Assembly (NCBI RefSeq): GCF_000337795.1
Contig: NZ_AOLP01000009.1
Location: forward strand, 409,492-473,491
Direction of reading: 5' to 3'
Source: Haloferax denitrificans ATCC 35960
Lineage (GTDB): Archaea; Halobacteriota; Halobacteria; Halobacteriales; Haloferacaceae
Length of the DNA stretch: 64,000 nt
Of this stretch, positions 1 to 9,327 are shown piece after piece. Both the position numbers and the translations under genes were made by a program. The notes beneath the pieces were generated by a model. That model ran no database searches. It was given only the letters and a program-made list of their open reading frames with translations, and was not told the DNA's origin. Within the stretch, counting starts at the first letter, position 1, and every line of letters begins with the position of its first letter.

Positions 1-1222
1 CGACGAGATTATCGACATGGGCCCCGGTCCGGGCAAGCGCGGCGGCGAGGTCGTCGCGCAGGGCGACTTCGACGACATCGTCGCGGCCGACGACTCCATC
101 ACGGCCGACTACCTCTCGGGCCGCAAGGACATCGACGTGCCCGAGACGCGGCGCGACGGCGAGGGCGAACTCGTCGTCCGCGGCGCGCGCCAGCACAATC
201 TCGCCGACCTCGACGTGCCGATTCCCCTCGGGACGTTCACGGCCATCACCGGCGTCTCGGGGTCGGGCAAGTCCACCCTGATGCACGAGATTCTCTACAA
301 GGGACTGGCCCGCCGGATGAACGACAACACCTCCGTCGACCCCGGCGAGCACGACGCCATCGAGGGCTACGACGAAATCGAGACGGTGCGGCTCATCGAC
401 CAGTCGCCCATCGGCCGCACCCCGCGGTCGAACCCGGCGACGTACACCGGCGTCTTCGACTACGTCCGCGAGCTGTTCGCCGAGACGAAGCTCTCGAAAC
501 AGCGCGGCTACGAGAAGGGCCGCTTTTCCTTCAACGTCAAGGGCGGCCGCTGTGAGGCCTGCAAGGGACAGGGCAACGTCAAAATCGAGATGAACTTCCT
601 CTCGGACGTGTACGTCCCCTGCGAGGAGTGTAACGGCGCGCGCTACAACGCCGAGACGCTCGACGTGACGTACAAGGACAAGACCATCGCCGACGTGCTC
701 GACATGGAGGTCGACGAGGCGCTCGACTTTTTCGAGGCGAACTCGCAGATTCGCCGCCGCCTCCAACTGCTCCACGACGTGGGCCTCGGCTACATGCAAC
801 TCGGCCAGCCGTCGACCACCCTCTCCGGCGGCGAGGCCCAGCGCGTCAAACTCGCGGAAGAACTCGGCAAGAAGCAGACCGGTGACACGCTCTACCTGCT
901 CGACGAGCCGACGACGGGTCTCCACAAGGAAGACGAGCGGAAGCTCATCGAGGTGCTCCAGCGCCTCGTCGACAACGGCAACACCGTCCTCGTGGTCGAA
1001 CACGAACTCGACCTCGTGAAGAACGCCGACCACATCGTCGACCTCGGTCCCGAGGGCGGCGCGGGCGGCGGCACTATCGTCGCCAGCGGCACGCCCGAGG
1101 AAGTCGCCGAGAACCCCGACTCCCACACGGGCCGGTACCTCCGCGACTACCTCCCCGACGTGGACGAAGAGGGCCCGCGCTCGGACCGCCGCAAGCCCGC
1201 GAAAGTGGCGAACGACGACTGA
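1..1222 (+). CDS. uvrA: UvrABC system protein A, C-terminal part (truncated by window edge)
   Basis: This is the C-terminal part of the ATP-dependent DNA-damage recognition subunit of bacterial-type nucleotide excision repair, which haloarchaea acquired. The frame is open from base 2, so the N-terminal half lies outside the window. Visible are the second ATPase Walker A (GVSGSGKST, near base 262), the insertion zinc finger with CEAC and CEEC pairs (551-640), the ABC signature [11 protein letters not shown] and Walker [13 protein letters not shown]. The tail ends in a basic stretch, [13 protein letters not shown]8 run follows the stop. Identity is certain; only the length is unknown. Confidence 0.97.
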   Translation, partial: DEIIDMGPGPGKRGGEVVAQGDFDDIVAADDSITADYLSGRKDIDVPETRRDGEGELVVRGARQHNLADLDVPIPLGTFTAITGVSGSGKSTLMHEILYKGLARRMNDNTSVDPGEHDAIEGYDEIETVRLIDQSPIGRTPRSNPATYTGVFDYVRELFAETKLSKQRGYEKGRFSFNVKGGRCEACKGQGNVKIEMNFLSDVYVPCEECNGARYNAETLDVTYKDKTIADVLDMEVDEALDFFEANSQIRRRLQLLHDVGLGYMQLGQPSTTLSGGEAQRVKLAEELGKKQTGDTLYLLDEPTTGLHKEDERKLIEVLQRLVDNGNTVLVVEHELDLVKNADHIVDLGPEGGAGGGTIVASGTPEEVAENPDSHTGRYLRDYLPDVDEEGPRSDRRKPAKVANDD

Positions 1223-1245
1223 GACGGCCGGACTGCGGAGTTCCG

Positions 1246-1253
1246 TTTTTTTT
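1246..1253 (+). terminator. T8 tract after uvrA
   Basis: Eight consecutive T residues lie about 24 nt past the uvrA stop codon in otherwise GC-rich DNA. Oligo-T tracts are the usual intrinsic termination signal in archaea. Confidence 0.7.
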
Positions 1254-1351
1254 GACGCCCGTCTCGCACTAGCGGTCGCTCGCAGGCGGCTCGCTTTCGC
1301 CAATCAAACTACTCTGGGGAAAGACATTTCCGACCGTTTCACATCAGGTCC

Positions 1352-1774
1352 ATGTGTATGTCACGCATACTCAAAACGTCGGGGTTCCTCGGGCTCGCGA
1401 CGATGATGGTGGTGGGGCTGTACCAGTACACGTTACTGGAATCGGGGGGCGTGCCGTCGTGGCTGGTGGGCGGCCACGCGCACTTGGGCGTGCTCTCGAT
1501 TCTCGCGGTCGTGATGGGCTTTGCGGTCGACGCGTTCGCGCTGACGGGGCGACTCCGGGCGGCGGTGAGCGGGCTGTTCGTCGTCGGGCAGTGGCTGTTG
1601 CCACTCACCATCTGGGTCGGCGTCGGTCTCGGACTGACGTTCCTGATTCCGACGACGTTCCTGTGGGGGGTCTGTCTCATCGTCTCCATGCTCATCATGG
1701 CGTGGCAGGCGTGGGTCAGCGAGCCGACGACGCCCGGCGGGATGCCCGGTCCCGCGACGCCGGCCGACGACTGA
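1352..1774 (+). CDS. Small four-helix membrane protein, function unknown
   Basis: A 140-aa integral membrane protein with about four hydrophobic segments (roughly residues 8-28, 45-62, 70-92 and 95-122) and a short polar, proline-rich tail. The sequence GGHAHLGVLS before the second helix, with two histidines facing a helix, resembles the ligand motif of small heme-copper-oxidase-like four-helix proteins. That likeness is only an impression and no function is assigned. Start is ATG 1352 (MCMSR); ATG 1358 is an equally good alternative. It stands alone, convergent with the CARDB protein downstream, and is followed by a T6 run. Confidence 0.8.
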   Translation: MCMSRILKTSGFLGLATMMVVGLYQYTLLESGGVPSWLVGGHAHLGVLSILAVVMGFAVDAFALTGRLRAAVSGLFVVGQWLLPLTIWVGVGLGLTFLIPTTFLWGVCLIVSMLIMAWQAWVSEPTTPGGMPGPATPADD

Positions 1775-1788
1775 ACGCGCGCTTCGGC

Positions 1789-1794
1789 TTTTTT
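1789..1794 (+). terminator. T6 tract after the small membrane protein
   Basis: Six T residues 15 nt beyond the stop codon at 1774, in the convergent gap before the minus-strand CARDB gene. A plausible archaeal terminator for the plus-strand transcript. Confidence 0.5.
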
Positions 1795-1838
1795 CGGCGA
1801 CGACATCCTCAGCGCCGCCAGAAGCGTCACCGCTGGCC

Positions 1839-3791
1839 TCAGCGCCGCCGGTACCACCAGTAGCCGACGCCCGCGAGCGCGAGCGCCACGACGAGCGCCG
1901 GGAGGACGGGGAACGTCGTCGCCGGTTGGACCACCTCGACGGCGACCTGCTGGGTGCCCGTCGAGAGCCGTCTGCCGGCGTCGTCCTCGTAGCTCACGTT
2001 GACGCCGACGACCTGCGTCTTCGGGACGGCGTCGCCGCTCACTTCGAGGTCGAAGACGACGAGGCGCGTCTCGCCGGCGTCGAGCCGCGGGACGAACGCC
2101 ACGGCGTCCTCGCTCGAAAGCGGCTCCTCGGCGACGAGTCTGACCGTCACGTCGGTCTGCGGCGTCGACTCGGTGTTCGTCACCGCGAGGACGAGCCGAC
2201 CGGTCGAGTCCACCTCGAACGTCGCGTTCCGCGGTTCGACCGCGACGGCGGGCGTGTCGGTGCGCACCGCCGCGAGCACGTCGGTCCGGTCGGCCGCGCG
2301 CAGTTCGTCGCCCGGCGGCCGGTACTCGACGACGAACGGGAGCCGGCGCGTCCCCGGCGTCGACCCCTCGGCGATGCCGATGGCGTACTCGAACTCCGCC
2401 GCCTCGCCGGGCGCGAGCGTGCCGACGGTCACGTCGACGTCCGTCGGCGTCAGCGCCGGGTCCTCGGTTTCGAGGCGGAGCACCACGTCGCGGGCCTCGG
2501 TCCCGCCGACGTTCTCGACGGTGCCGACGACCCGACCGACGCCGCCGACCCTGAGCGTGCTCTCGTCGACCGTCACGGCGAACGCCGGGCCGGCACCGGG
2601 GTCGAGGCCGGCGACGAGCGACTGGGTCTTCCGGTCGCCGCCGGGGTTGCGGAACGAGACGGTCACGTCCAGCGAGTAGGGCCGGTCGAGCGCGTCGTCG
2701 GCGACGCGGGTGCGGAAGCTCACGCGCCTCGTCTCGCCCGGCTCCCACGCGCCGACGTAGGCCTCCGCGGCGGGCGCGCCGGCCCCGAACGTCACCTCGG
2801 AGTCGGAAGACGCCACGCCGACGGTCGTCGCCGCGGCGGTTGCGTCGCCGACGTTCACGAGTTCGAGCGTCAGCGTGCCGGTGTCGCCGACGGCGACCGC
2901 GGCGTCCACGTCCGCGAGTTCGAAGTCGGCTCCGCGGGTCGGCCGCACCCCGGCGACGAACGCCCGCGAGGTCCGCGCTTGGCCGTCCTCGTCGCGGTAG
3001 CTCACGGTCAATTCGACCGAGTAGTCGCGGACGATGGCGTCGTCGGCGACGCGGGTGCGGAACTCGACGCGCTCTGTCGCGCCCGCGTCCCACTCGCCGA
3101 CGAACGTCTCCGCGGAGGCGACGCCGCTCCCGAACGTTATCTCCGGGTCCGTCGAGGCGACGGTCACGGTCGCGTCCGCGGCCCCGACGGGGCCGACGTT
3201 CTCGATGTCGATTGCGAGGGTCCCGCTGTCGCCGACCGCGAGGGCGGCGTCGACCGCCCGGACCTCGAACGCGGGGCGGCGCTCCACGACGACTTCGAGG
3301 TCCCGCGTGACGGTTCGGCTCCGATGGGTGGCGTCGACGTCGTCGCCGTCCACGAACACCGAGGCGGTGTAGTCGTAGCTGAACGTCACGGGTACGTCGT
3401 AGGTGCCGGGGCGAGCGCCCTCGGCGACGCGGAGCCGGAGCGACACCGGCCCGGCGACGCCCTCTGGGACGGTCCCGACGGGAATCTCGCCGCTGAGGAC
3501 CGTAATCGGCCCTCTCGAATCCCCGCTGATGGTCAGCGCGCGGGCCGTCTGGACGAGCGCCTCGTACTCCTCGGGGCCGTCTTCCGTGACCGTCCCGCTG
3601 TTGACGACGAACACCTCGACCGCGGTCTCGGTGCCGGCGACGAGCCGGTTCTCCGGCGCGATAATCGTGAGGTCGGGACTTCCGGCCACCTGACTGACGG
3701 CCGCGGCGCTCCCCGTTGCACCGAGGAGGGCGGACAGGACCAGTAGGGTGGCGAGGAGCGCCGCGCTCGCGCGCCGGCCGCGGAGAGTCAT
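1839..3791 (-). CDS. Secreted, membrane-anchored CARDB/COG1361-type repeat protein
   Basis: A 650-aa cell-surface protein. It has an N-terminal Sec signal peptide (about residues 1-31, RR followed by a long Leu/Ala core ending GSAAA) and a C-terminal anchor of about 20 hydrophobic residues followed by WWYRRR. Between them are at least four beta-sandwich repeats of about 110-130 residues, each opening with a pattern like VGDSGTL.I...NVG. This is typical of CARDB and COG1361 S-layer-associated proteins of archaea. It is probably extracellular, possibly an accessory or adhesive component of the envelope. It is divergent from the ABC exporter at 3924, with which it may be functionally linked. Confidence 0.88.
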   Translation of the reverse strand: MTLRGRRASAALLATLLVLSALLGATGSAAAVSQVAGSPDLTIIAPENRLVAGTETAVEVFVVNSGTVTEDGPEEYEALVQTARALTISGDSRGPITVLSGEIPVGTVPEGVAGPVSLRLRVAEGARPGTYDVPVTFSYDYTASVFVDGDDVDATHRSRTVTRDLEVVVERRPAFEVRAVDAALAVGDSGTLAIDIENVGPVGAADATVTVASTDPEITFGSGVASAETFVGEWDAGATERVEFRTRVADDAIVRDYSVELTVSYRDEDGQARTSRAFVAGVRPTRGADFELADVDAAVAVGDTGTLTLELVNVGDATAAATTVGVASSDSEVTFGAGAPAAEAYVGAWEPGETRRVSFRTRVADDALDRPYSLDVTVSFRNPGGDRKTQSLVAGLDPGAGPAFAVTVDESTLRVGGVGRVVGTVENVGGTEARDVVLRLETEDPALTPTDVDVTVGTLAPGEAAEFEYAIGIAEGSTPGTRRLPFVVEYRPPGDELRAADRTDVLAAVRTDTPAVAVEPRNATFEVDSTGRLVLAVTNTESTPQTDVTVRLVAEEPLSSEDAVAFVPRLDAGETRLVVFDLEVSGDAVPKTQVVGVNVSYEDDAGRRLSTGTQQVAVEVVQPATTFPVLPALVVALALAGVGYWWYRRR

Positions 3792-3923
3792 GGTGAGGAG
3801 ACGGGCGGGCGACCCCGCTTCAGTCGGTATAGATACGCGGCATGTAATCTTAACAACACGCTCGACTCTCGGCCGGCGGTAACGTCACGCAAGGGATACG
3901 TTCGGGGCGCGCCTACGTGTAGT

Positions 3924-4961
3924 ATGTCCGTCCCCGCCATCGACATCGACGGTCTGACGAAGTTCTACGGGGACGTTCGCGGGGTCGAGGAGCTCTCGTT
4001 TTCGGTCCCGGAGGGCGAGCTGTTCGGCTTTCTCGGTCCCAACGGCGCGGGGAAGTCCACGACGATTCGCCTGCTTCTCGGCCTACTCAAGCCGACCGAC
4101 GGCACGGCGCGCATCCTCGGCGTCCCGGTGGACGACCGCGCGGCCTTCCTCGACGTGCTCGCGCGCGTCGGCCACATCCCCGGCGACCCGCGGTTTTACG
4201 ACGACGTGAGCGGCCGCAAGACCCTCGACTACTTCGCCGGCCTGTCCGGCGACGCCCGGCGCGACGAACTCCTCGACCGATTCCCGGTGCCGCTCGACCG
4301 GCCGGTCCGGGCCTACTCGCGCGGGAACCGCCAGAAACTCGCCATCGTGCAGGCGTTCATGCACGACCCGCGGGTGGTCGTGATGGACGAACCGACCTCG
4401 GGGCTGGACCCGCTCGTCCAACAGGAGTTCTACGAGTTCCTCCGCGAGGAGCGCGACCGCGGGGTGACGGTGTTCTTCTCGACGCACATCCTCGGCGAGG
4501 TCCGCGAGGTCTGCGACCGGGTCGCCATCATCCGCGGCGGTCGGCTCGTCGCCGTCGAGGACATCGACGACCTGCTCGCCCGAAGCGGGAAGGTCGTCAC
4601 GGTCCAGTCGCCCGACGCCATCGACCTCGCGGACTTCGACTTCCCCGAGACCATCGACGCCCGAATCGACCCGGACGGCTCGCTCCGACTCGTCACCTCG
4701 GGCAACTACGACGCCCTCGTGGACGCCCTCGACGGCTACCGCGTCGACGACCTCGAAGTCCGCGAGACGGCCATCGAAGACGTGTTCATGCACTTCTACG
4801 ACGAGAGCGAGGTGGAACGCGAGGACGACGCCGATGCCGCTGATGTCGCCGACACCGCTGATGCCACTGACGCCGACGCCGACGCTGATTCCCGCGACGG
4901 CGAGAGCGATGCCGCCGCGGAGCCGTCGCCCGCGGACGCCGAGGAGTCCGCGGATGCGTGA
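3924..4961 (+). CDS. ABC transporter ATP-binding protein (ABC-2 type exporter)
   Basis: A 345-aa ATPase of an ABC-2 exporter. It has Walker A GPNGAGKST (about residue 39), a degenerate signature SRGNRQKL, Walker B VVVMDEPTSGL and the switch region STHILGEV. The domain ends near residue 300. It is followed by a roughly 45-residue low-complexity tail of alternating Asp and Ala (ADVADTADATDADAD), which is unusual and probably disordered. Its stop overlaps the ATG of the permease by 8 bp, so the two are translationally coupled. The substrate cannot be told from sequence; the divergent neighbour is a surface repeat protein. Confidence 0.95.
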   Translation: MSVPAIDIDGLTKFYGDVRGVEELSFSVPEGELFGFLGPNGAGKSTTIRLLLGLLKPTDGTARILGVPVDDRAAFLDVLARVGHIPGDPRFYDDVSGRKTLDYFAGLSGDARRDELLDRFPVPLDRPVRAYSRGNRQKLAIVQAFMHDPRVVVMDEPTSGLDPLVQQEFYEFLREERDRGVTVFFSTHILGEVREVCDRVAIIRGGRLVAVEDIDDLLARSGKVVTVQSPDAIDLADFDFPETIDARIDPDGSLRLVTSGNYDALVDALDGYRVDDLEVRETAIEDVFMHFYDESEVEREDDADAADVADTADATDADADADSRDGESDAAAEPSPADAEESADA

Positions 4962-5757
4962 ACTCGACATCGCGGCCTTCGAGTTCGCCCGGCGACGGCG
5001 CGGCCTCCTCGTCGTCTGCGTGCTCCTCGTGGCGACCGCGGGGCTCACCATCGCCGTCTTCCCGTCGTTCGGCGACTCCGACATCGACTTCGCTGAACTG
5101 CTGGAGTCGTATCCCGAGGAGCTTCAGGCGGCGTTCGTCGGGAGCGTCACCGACATCTCCTCGCTCGAAGGCTACCTCGTCATCGAGCTCTACCAGCTCG
5201 TCTGGCTCCTCATCGTCGGGAGCTACTTCGCCTACGCCGCGGGGTCGCTCGTCGCCGGCGAGGTCGACCGCCAGTCGGTCGAACTCGTCCTTGTCCGCCC
5301 CGTCTCGCGCACCCGGTTCGTCGTCGGCAAGTTCCTCGCGATGCTCCCGGCGGTCGCCGTCGTCGACCTCGCGCTCCTCGCGGCCGTCGTCGTCGGCGCG
5401 GGCCTCATCGACGAGGAGATTCACCTCGGTCGCCTTCTCGCGGTCCACGCCGTCGGCGGCCTCTACCTCGTCGCCTGCGTCGCCGTCGGCCTCCTCGCGT
5501 CGGCGTTCTTCGGGCGCGTCCGCCGGGCGCAGGGCGCGGCCATCGGCGTCGTCTTCGGGACGTTCCTCCTCGACTCCCTGACGGTCGACACCGACTACGA
5601 GTTCCTCGGAGCCCTGTCGCTCACGCGCTATCTCGACCCCGGCGAACTCCTCGTCGCCGGCGACGTCGACTGGGGCGGCGTCGCCGTGCTCGTCGCCGTG
5701 ACGTGCGCCCTCGTCGTCCTCGCGGCCGAGGTGTTCGAGCGACGCGACCTGTCGTAG
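4954..5757 (+). CDS. ABC-2 type transporter permease
   Basis: A 267-aa membrane subunit partnering the preceding ATPase. The start is ATG 4954, which overlaps the ATPase stop by 8 bp and gives the sequence MRELDIAAFEFARRRRG. The longer in-frame ORF reads through low-complexity Pro/Thr sequence shared with the ATPase tail and is not credible. About six hydrophobic helices are visible, with the first near residues 16-36. The segment VDRQSVELVLVRPVSRTRFV is the typical ABC-2 cytoplasmic region. Together with the ATPase it forms a simple exporter of unknown cargo. Confidence 0.93.
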   Translation: MRELDIAAFEFARRRRGLLVVCVLLVATAGLTIAVFPSFGDSDIDFAELLESYPEELQAAFVGSVTDISSLEGYLVIELYQLVWLLIVGSYFAYAAGSLVAGEVDRQSVELVLVRPVSRTRFVVGKFLAMLPAVAVVDLALLAAVVVGAGLIDEEIHLGRLLAVHAVGGLYLVACVAVGLLASAFFGRVRRAQGAAIGVVFGTFLLDSLTVDTDYEFLGALSLTRYLDPGELLVAGDVDWGGVAVLVAVTCALVVLAAEVFERRDLS

Positions 5758-5823
5758 TCGTCATCCGGTCGCCCCGAACGCGGCCCGCGCCCGCTTTTTC
5801 ACCGTGGAGCGCCTACGTCCCCC

Positions 5824-6873
5824 ATGCATCTCTACGCCGCCGCCAACGGCGCGGTGCTCGCGGTCTCGGGGTCGCCCGACGACTTTACCGCCCGCCGGCG
5901 ACTCGACGAACACCGCATCGAGTGCGTCGCGGCCGACCCGCGCGCGCCGGACCGGGCGTTCTGCGGAACGTTCGACGCCGGCGTCTTCCGAACGACTGAC
6001 GGCGGGGCGTCGTGGTCCGCGGTCGGCACCGACGCGCTCCCCGAGTCGGTGACGAGCCTCGCCGTCTCCCCGGCCGACCCCGACGTGGTCTACGCCGGCA
6101 CCGAGCCCTCGGCGGTCTTCCGCTCTCCCGACGGCGGGGAGACGTGGGCAGAACTCGCGCCGCTTTCGGACCTCGATTCGGCGTCGTCGTGGGCGTTTCC
6201 GCCCCGCCCGCACACCCACCACGTCCGCTGGATAGAGCCGGACCCGACCGACCCCGACCGGCTGTTCGTCGCGGTCGAAGCCGGGGCGCTCGTCCGCTCT
6301 TTCGACGGCGGCGAGACGTGGCAAGACCGCGTGCCGTCCGGGAAGCGAGACACGCACTCGATGGCGACGCACCCGGACCGACCGGGCCGCGTCTGGGCCG
6401 CCGCGGGCGACGGCTACGCCGAGACCGACGACGCGGGCGAGACGTGGACGACGCCGACCGAGGGACTCGGCCACGGCTACTGCTGGAGCGTCGTCGTCGA
6501 CCCCGCGGACCCGGACGCGGTGCTCCTGACGGCCGCCTCCGGGCCGATGCGAGCCCACCGGGTCGAGTCGGCGGAGGCGTATCTCTACCGCCGGGCGGCG
6601 CGGGACGACGACGGCGACGGCACCGGCGATAGTGACGGTGACGGCGACAGCGACGACGACGAGTCGTGGGAGCGCCTCGACGACACCGGACTCCCGACCG
6701 GGCCGGGCGCGACCCGCGCGGTCTTGGCCGTCGGGCGGACCGGCGGCGAGTGCTACGCCGCGAACGACCGCGGGCTCTACCGGACGGCCGACTTCGGCGA
6801 CTCGTGGGACCGAATCGTCGTCCCGTGGGACGGGACGCGGCGGACCGCGGCGGGGCTGGCGGTCGTCGCGTAG
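5824..6873 (+). CDS. BNR/WD40-type beta-propeller repeat protein
   Basis: A 349-aa protein built from Asp-box (BNR) repeats of the form S.DGG.TW: TTDGGASWS, SPDGGETWA, SFDGGETWQ, TDDAGETWT and TADFGDSWD, spaced about 40-60 residues apart. These blades form a beta-propeller related to sialidase/sortilin folds. No catalytic sialidase residues were recognised and there is no signal peptide, so it is probably cytoplasmic. Around residues 260-281 lies a strongly acidic Asp/Gly insertion (DDDGDGTGDSDGDGDSDDDE) resembling calcium-binding thrombospondin-3 loops. The binding partner is unknown. Confidence 0.85.
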   Translation: MHLYAAANGAVLAVSGSPDDFTARRRLDEHRIECVAADPRAPDRAFCGTFDAGVFRTTDGGASWSAVGTDALPESVTSLAVSPADPDVVYAGTEPSAVFRSPDGGETWAELAPLSDLDSASSWAFPPRPHTHHVRWIEPDPTDPDRLFVAVEAGALVRSFDGGETWQDRVPSGKRDTHSMATHPDRPGRVWAAAGDGYAETDDAGETWTTPTEGLGHGYCWSVVVDPADPDAVLLTAASGPMRAHRVESAEAYLYRRAARDDDGDGTGDSDGDGDSDDDESWERLDDTGLPTGPGATRAVLAVGRTGGECYAANDRGLYRTADFGDSWDRIVVPWDGTRRTAAGLAVVA

Positions 6874-6948
6874 CCGGGCGGTTTCCGTCGGGGCGGTCCC
6901 CTCGTCCGAAGCGAGAAGATTCATTGGTCGGCGCGGCGACGCCCAACC

Positions 6949-8031
6949 ATGTACGATTTCGCCGTCGTCGGCGTCGGTCCCGCCGGCGCGCGGTTCGCCC
7001 GCCGCGCGGCCGACGCGGGCTACGACGTGCTCGCGCTGGAGAAAGGCGAGGTCGGGACGCCCCTCGCGTGCTCCGGCCACGTCAGCACCGACATCTGGGA
7101 GTACGTCCCCGACGGGGCGCGCGACCGCCTGTTTCAGAACCGCATCTACGGGGCGAACTTCCGCGTCGGCGGGCCTGACTCGAAGGCCTACCCGTTCTAC
7201 AAGCAACGCGAGGTCTCGAACGTCATCGACCGCGTCGAACTCGACCGCACCCTCGCCGACTGCGCCCGCGAGGCCGGCGCAGACGTGCGCGAGGGCCACA
7301 CCGTCACCGCCGTCGAGGAACTCGACGACCGGGTCCGACTGACCGCCAGCGTCGCCGGCGAGGCCGGCACCGTCCAGTTCGAGGCGAAGATGGTCGCCGG
7401 CTGTGACGGCCCGACCTCGCGGGTCCGCCGGGCGCTCGACCTCCCCGAACCGTCGGAGACGCTCCACGGCGTCCTCGCGTTCGACCCCGAGCCGGACGAC
7501 GGCGACTTCGTGGACGTACACCTCACGGTCCCGCGATTCTTCGCGTGGCGCATCCCCCGCGGCGACGCCGGCGTCGAGTACGGCCTCGCGGCCCCGCCGG
7601 GCGCTGAGGTCACCGAGCTGTTCGACGCGCTCACGAACACCTACGACGTGGAGACGGAGCACTTCTGTTCGGGAGCCATCCCCATCGGCCCGCCGGACCG
7701 GACGACGACCCGGCGAGCGTTCCTCGTCGGCGACGCGGCCGCGCAGACCAAGCCGTTCACCGGCGGCGGCATCCTCTACGGGATGACCGCGGCCGACATC
7801 GCCGCCGCAACCATCGACCCCGACGACCCCGAGACCTTGTCGGCCTACGAGTCGGCGTGGCGCGACGAGCTCTCCCGGGAGATTCGGCTGGGCCATCTCG
7901 TCCGCCGGTGTTACTCCTTTCCCGAGTGGCTCCAGCGGGTCGGCCTCCGGTCGCTGTCGGGCGAAATCGGCGTCCACATGGACAAGCCGAGCTCGTTCTT
8001 CTCGCGCGAACACCTGAAGAAACTGCTCTGA
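6949..8031 (+). CDS. Geranylgeranyl reductase family FAD-dependent oxidoreductase
   Basis: A 360-aa flavoprotein with an N-terminal FAD-binding Rossmann motif (VVGVGPAGARFARRAA), the family-typical CSGHVS near residue 43 and the second FAD motif FLVGDAAAQTKPFTGGGILYGM near residue 260. Proteins of this family reduce the double bonds of archaeal geranylgeranyl lipid chains, quinone tails or related isoprenoids. The conserved Cys and the PFTGGGI element agree with that. Which isoprenoid it uses cannot be read from sequence, and haloarchaea carry several paralogues. It is convergent with the YgfZ-like gene. Confidence 0.88.
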   Translation: MYDFAVVGVGPAGARFARRAADAGYDVLALEKGEVGTPLACSGHVSTDIWEYVPDGARDRLFQNRIYGANFRVGGPDSKAYPFYKQREVSNVIDRVELDRTLADCAREAGADVREGHTVTAVEELDDRVRLTASVAGEAGTVQFEAKMVAGCDGPTSRVRRALDLPEPSETLHGVLAFDPEPDDGDFVDVHLTVPRFFAWRIPRGDAGVEYGLAAPPGAEVTELFDALTNTYDVETEHFCSGAIPIGPPDRTTTRRAFLVGDAAAQTKPFTGGGILYGMTAADIAAATIDPDDPETLSAYESAWRDELSREIRLGHLVRRCYSFPEWLQRVGLRSLSGEIGVHMDKPSSFFSREHLKKLL

Positions 8032-8067
8032 GACGGCCGGGAGCCGCCCAACTCTCCGCTCCCGCTC

Positions 8068-9165
8068 CTATTCCGCGCCCGGATACGTCGGAATCCGCGC
8101 CGACACCGCGCTCCCCTCGACGAACGGGAGCGACTCGCGGGTCGCGCCGACGCGGTCGCCGTCGACCGCGACTTCGAGGGCGTCGGTGTCGAGGCCGTAG
8201 TCCACGAGCGCGAAGCCGATGGGCGCGTCGAGCACCGGGCTCTCGACGGCGCGGGTGACGGTCCCGACCGACTCGCCGTCGGCGGAGACCTCGGCACCGG
8301 AGTCGGGGAGGGCGTCGGCGCGGAAGCCGACGAGTCGGCGCGAGGGTCGTCCGCGGTTTTCTATCTTCGAGACGAGTTCCTGACCGACGAAACAGCCCTT
8401 GTCGAAGTCCAGCGCGTTGCGGACGCCGACGACGTTCGGGACGTTGCCGCGGAGTTCCGTCTCGAAAAGCGGCGTGCCGGCCTCGGCGGTGAGGCTGTCC
8501 CACGTCCGGTAGCCGACGGGAACCGAGGGGTTGCCGTAGAACAGGAGCGCGTCGAGCACGTCTTCGGCGTCCTTCGCGCGGCAGATGACGTCGTAGCCCT
8601 CCTCGCCGGTCGGGTTGTCGGAGGCGACGACCGTGACGCCGAGTTCGCCGCCGATGGAGCCGCGGACGAACGAGAGTTCCGGCTCCGGCGCGCCCGCTCC
8701 CGAGAGGACGCTCGCCACCTTCTCGGTCGACTGCGGGCCGTGGACGCCGAAGACGCCGAACTCGTCGGAGGCGTCGCGTATCTTGACGCGCTGGAGGAAC
8801 GTCTTCGAGCGCCACTCCTCGACGAGCGGTTCGGCGCGGTCCCGCGGGGTGAAAATCAGCAGGCGCTCGCCCGCGTTGTAGACGTACATCTCCGTCTCGA
8901 TGCGGCCGTCGGGGTCGAGAAGCAGGGCGTAGACGCCCTCGCCGTCCTCGTCGGGGACGGTGTTGGTCACCGCGTTGTCGACGTAGTCGACTCTATCTTC
9001 GCCCTCGACGACGACCACGCCGTAGCCGTGTTCGATGACGCCGACGCCGTTTCTGACGGCGCGGTGAGTCCGTTCGGGGCGGCCGTAGTGGCTCACGACC
9101 TCGATTCCGCCGCGCGTCTCGAACGTCGCACCGTGTGCCTCGTGGATGTCGGCGACGAGTGTCAT
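8068..9165 (-). CDS. YgfZ/GcvT-family folate-binding protein
   Basis: A 365-aa member of the GcvT/YgfZ fold. It carries the YgfZ signature DKGCFVGQE (about residue 255), which marks tetrahydrofolate-dependent Fe-S maintenance or tRNA-modification proteins rather than the T-protein of glycine cleavage. No gcvH or gcvP is nearby. The start is ATG 9165 (MTLVADIHEAHG). It has a TATA-like GGTTTTACG about 24-31 nt upstream on the minus strand. The longer upstream reading frame (to 9204) is not supported. Automatic pipelines often call this family aminomethyltransferase; the signature argues against that. Confidence 0.87.
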   Translation of the reverse strand: MTLVADIHEAHGATFETRGGIEVVSHYGRPERTHRAVRNGVGVIEHGYGVVVVEGEDRVDYVDNAVTNTVPDEDGEGVYALLLDPDGRIETEMYVYNAGERLLIFTPRDRAEPLVEEWRSKTFLQRVKIRDASDEFGVFGVHGPQSTEKVASVLSGAGAPEPELSFVRGSIGGELGVTVVASDNPTGEEGYDVICRAKDAEDVLDALLFYGNPSVPVGYRTWDSLTAEAGTPLFETELRGNVPNVVGVRNALDFDKGCFVGQELVSKIENRGRPSRRLVGFRADALPDSGAEVSADGESVGTVTRAVESPVLDAPIGFALVDYGLDTDALEVAVDGDRVGATRESLPFVEGSAVSARIPTYPGAE

Positions 9166-9327
9166 TACCCCCCGTTTCGCCTTCGGCGCGTAAAACCCTC
9201 CCACTCCCGGACGACTCCCCCGGCTTTCGGTACGAGACCGTCCCGGTCTTCGGTACGGGACCTGCCCGGCGTCTCACGACCCGGCGGACGGGTAGTCAAA
9301 ACGAGTCTGTAGTCCGCGTCGCCGCGC

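Noticed and set aside
1926..3746. 606-aa open frame opposite the CARDB protein
   Set aside because: Opposite-strand shadow; the CARDB gene has signal peptide, repeats and anchor in sensible order.
8068..9165. Glycine-cleavage T-protein (gcvT)
   Set aside because: The KGCFVGQE signature is that of YgfZ, and no gcvH/gcvP partner is present nearby.
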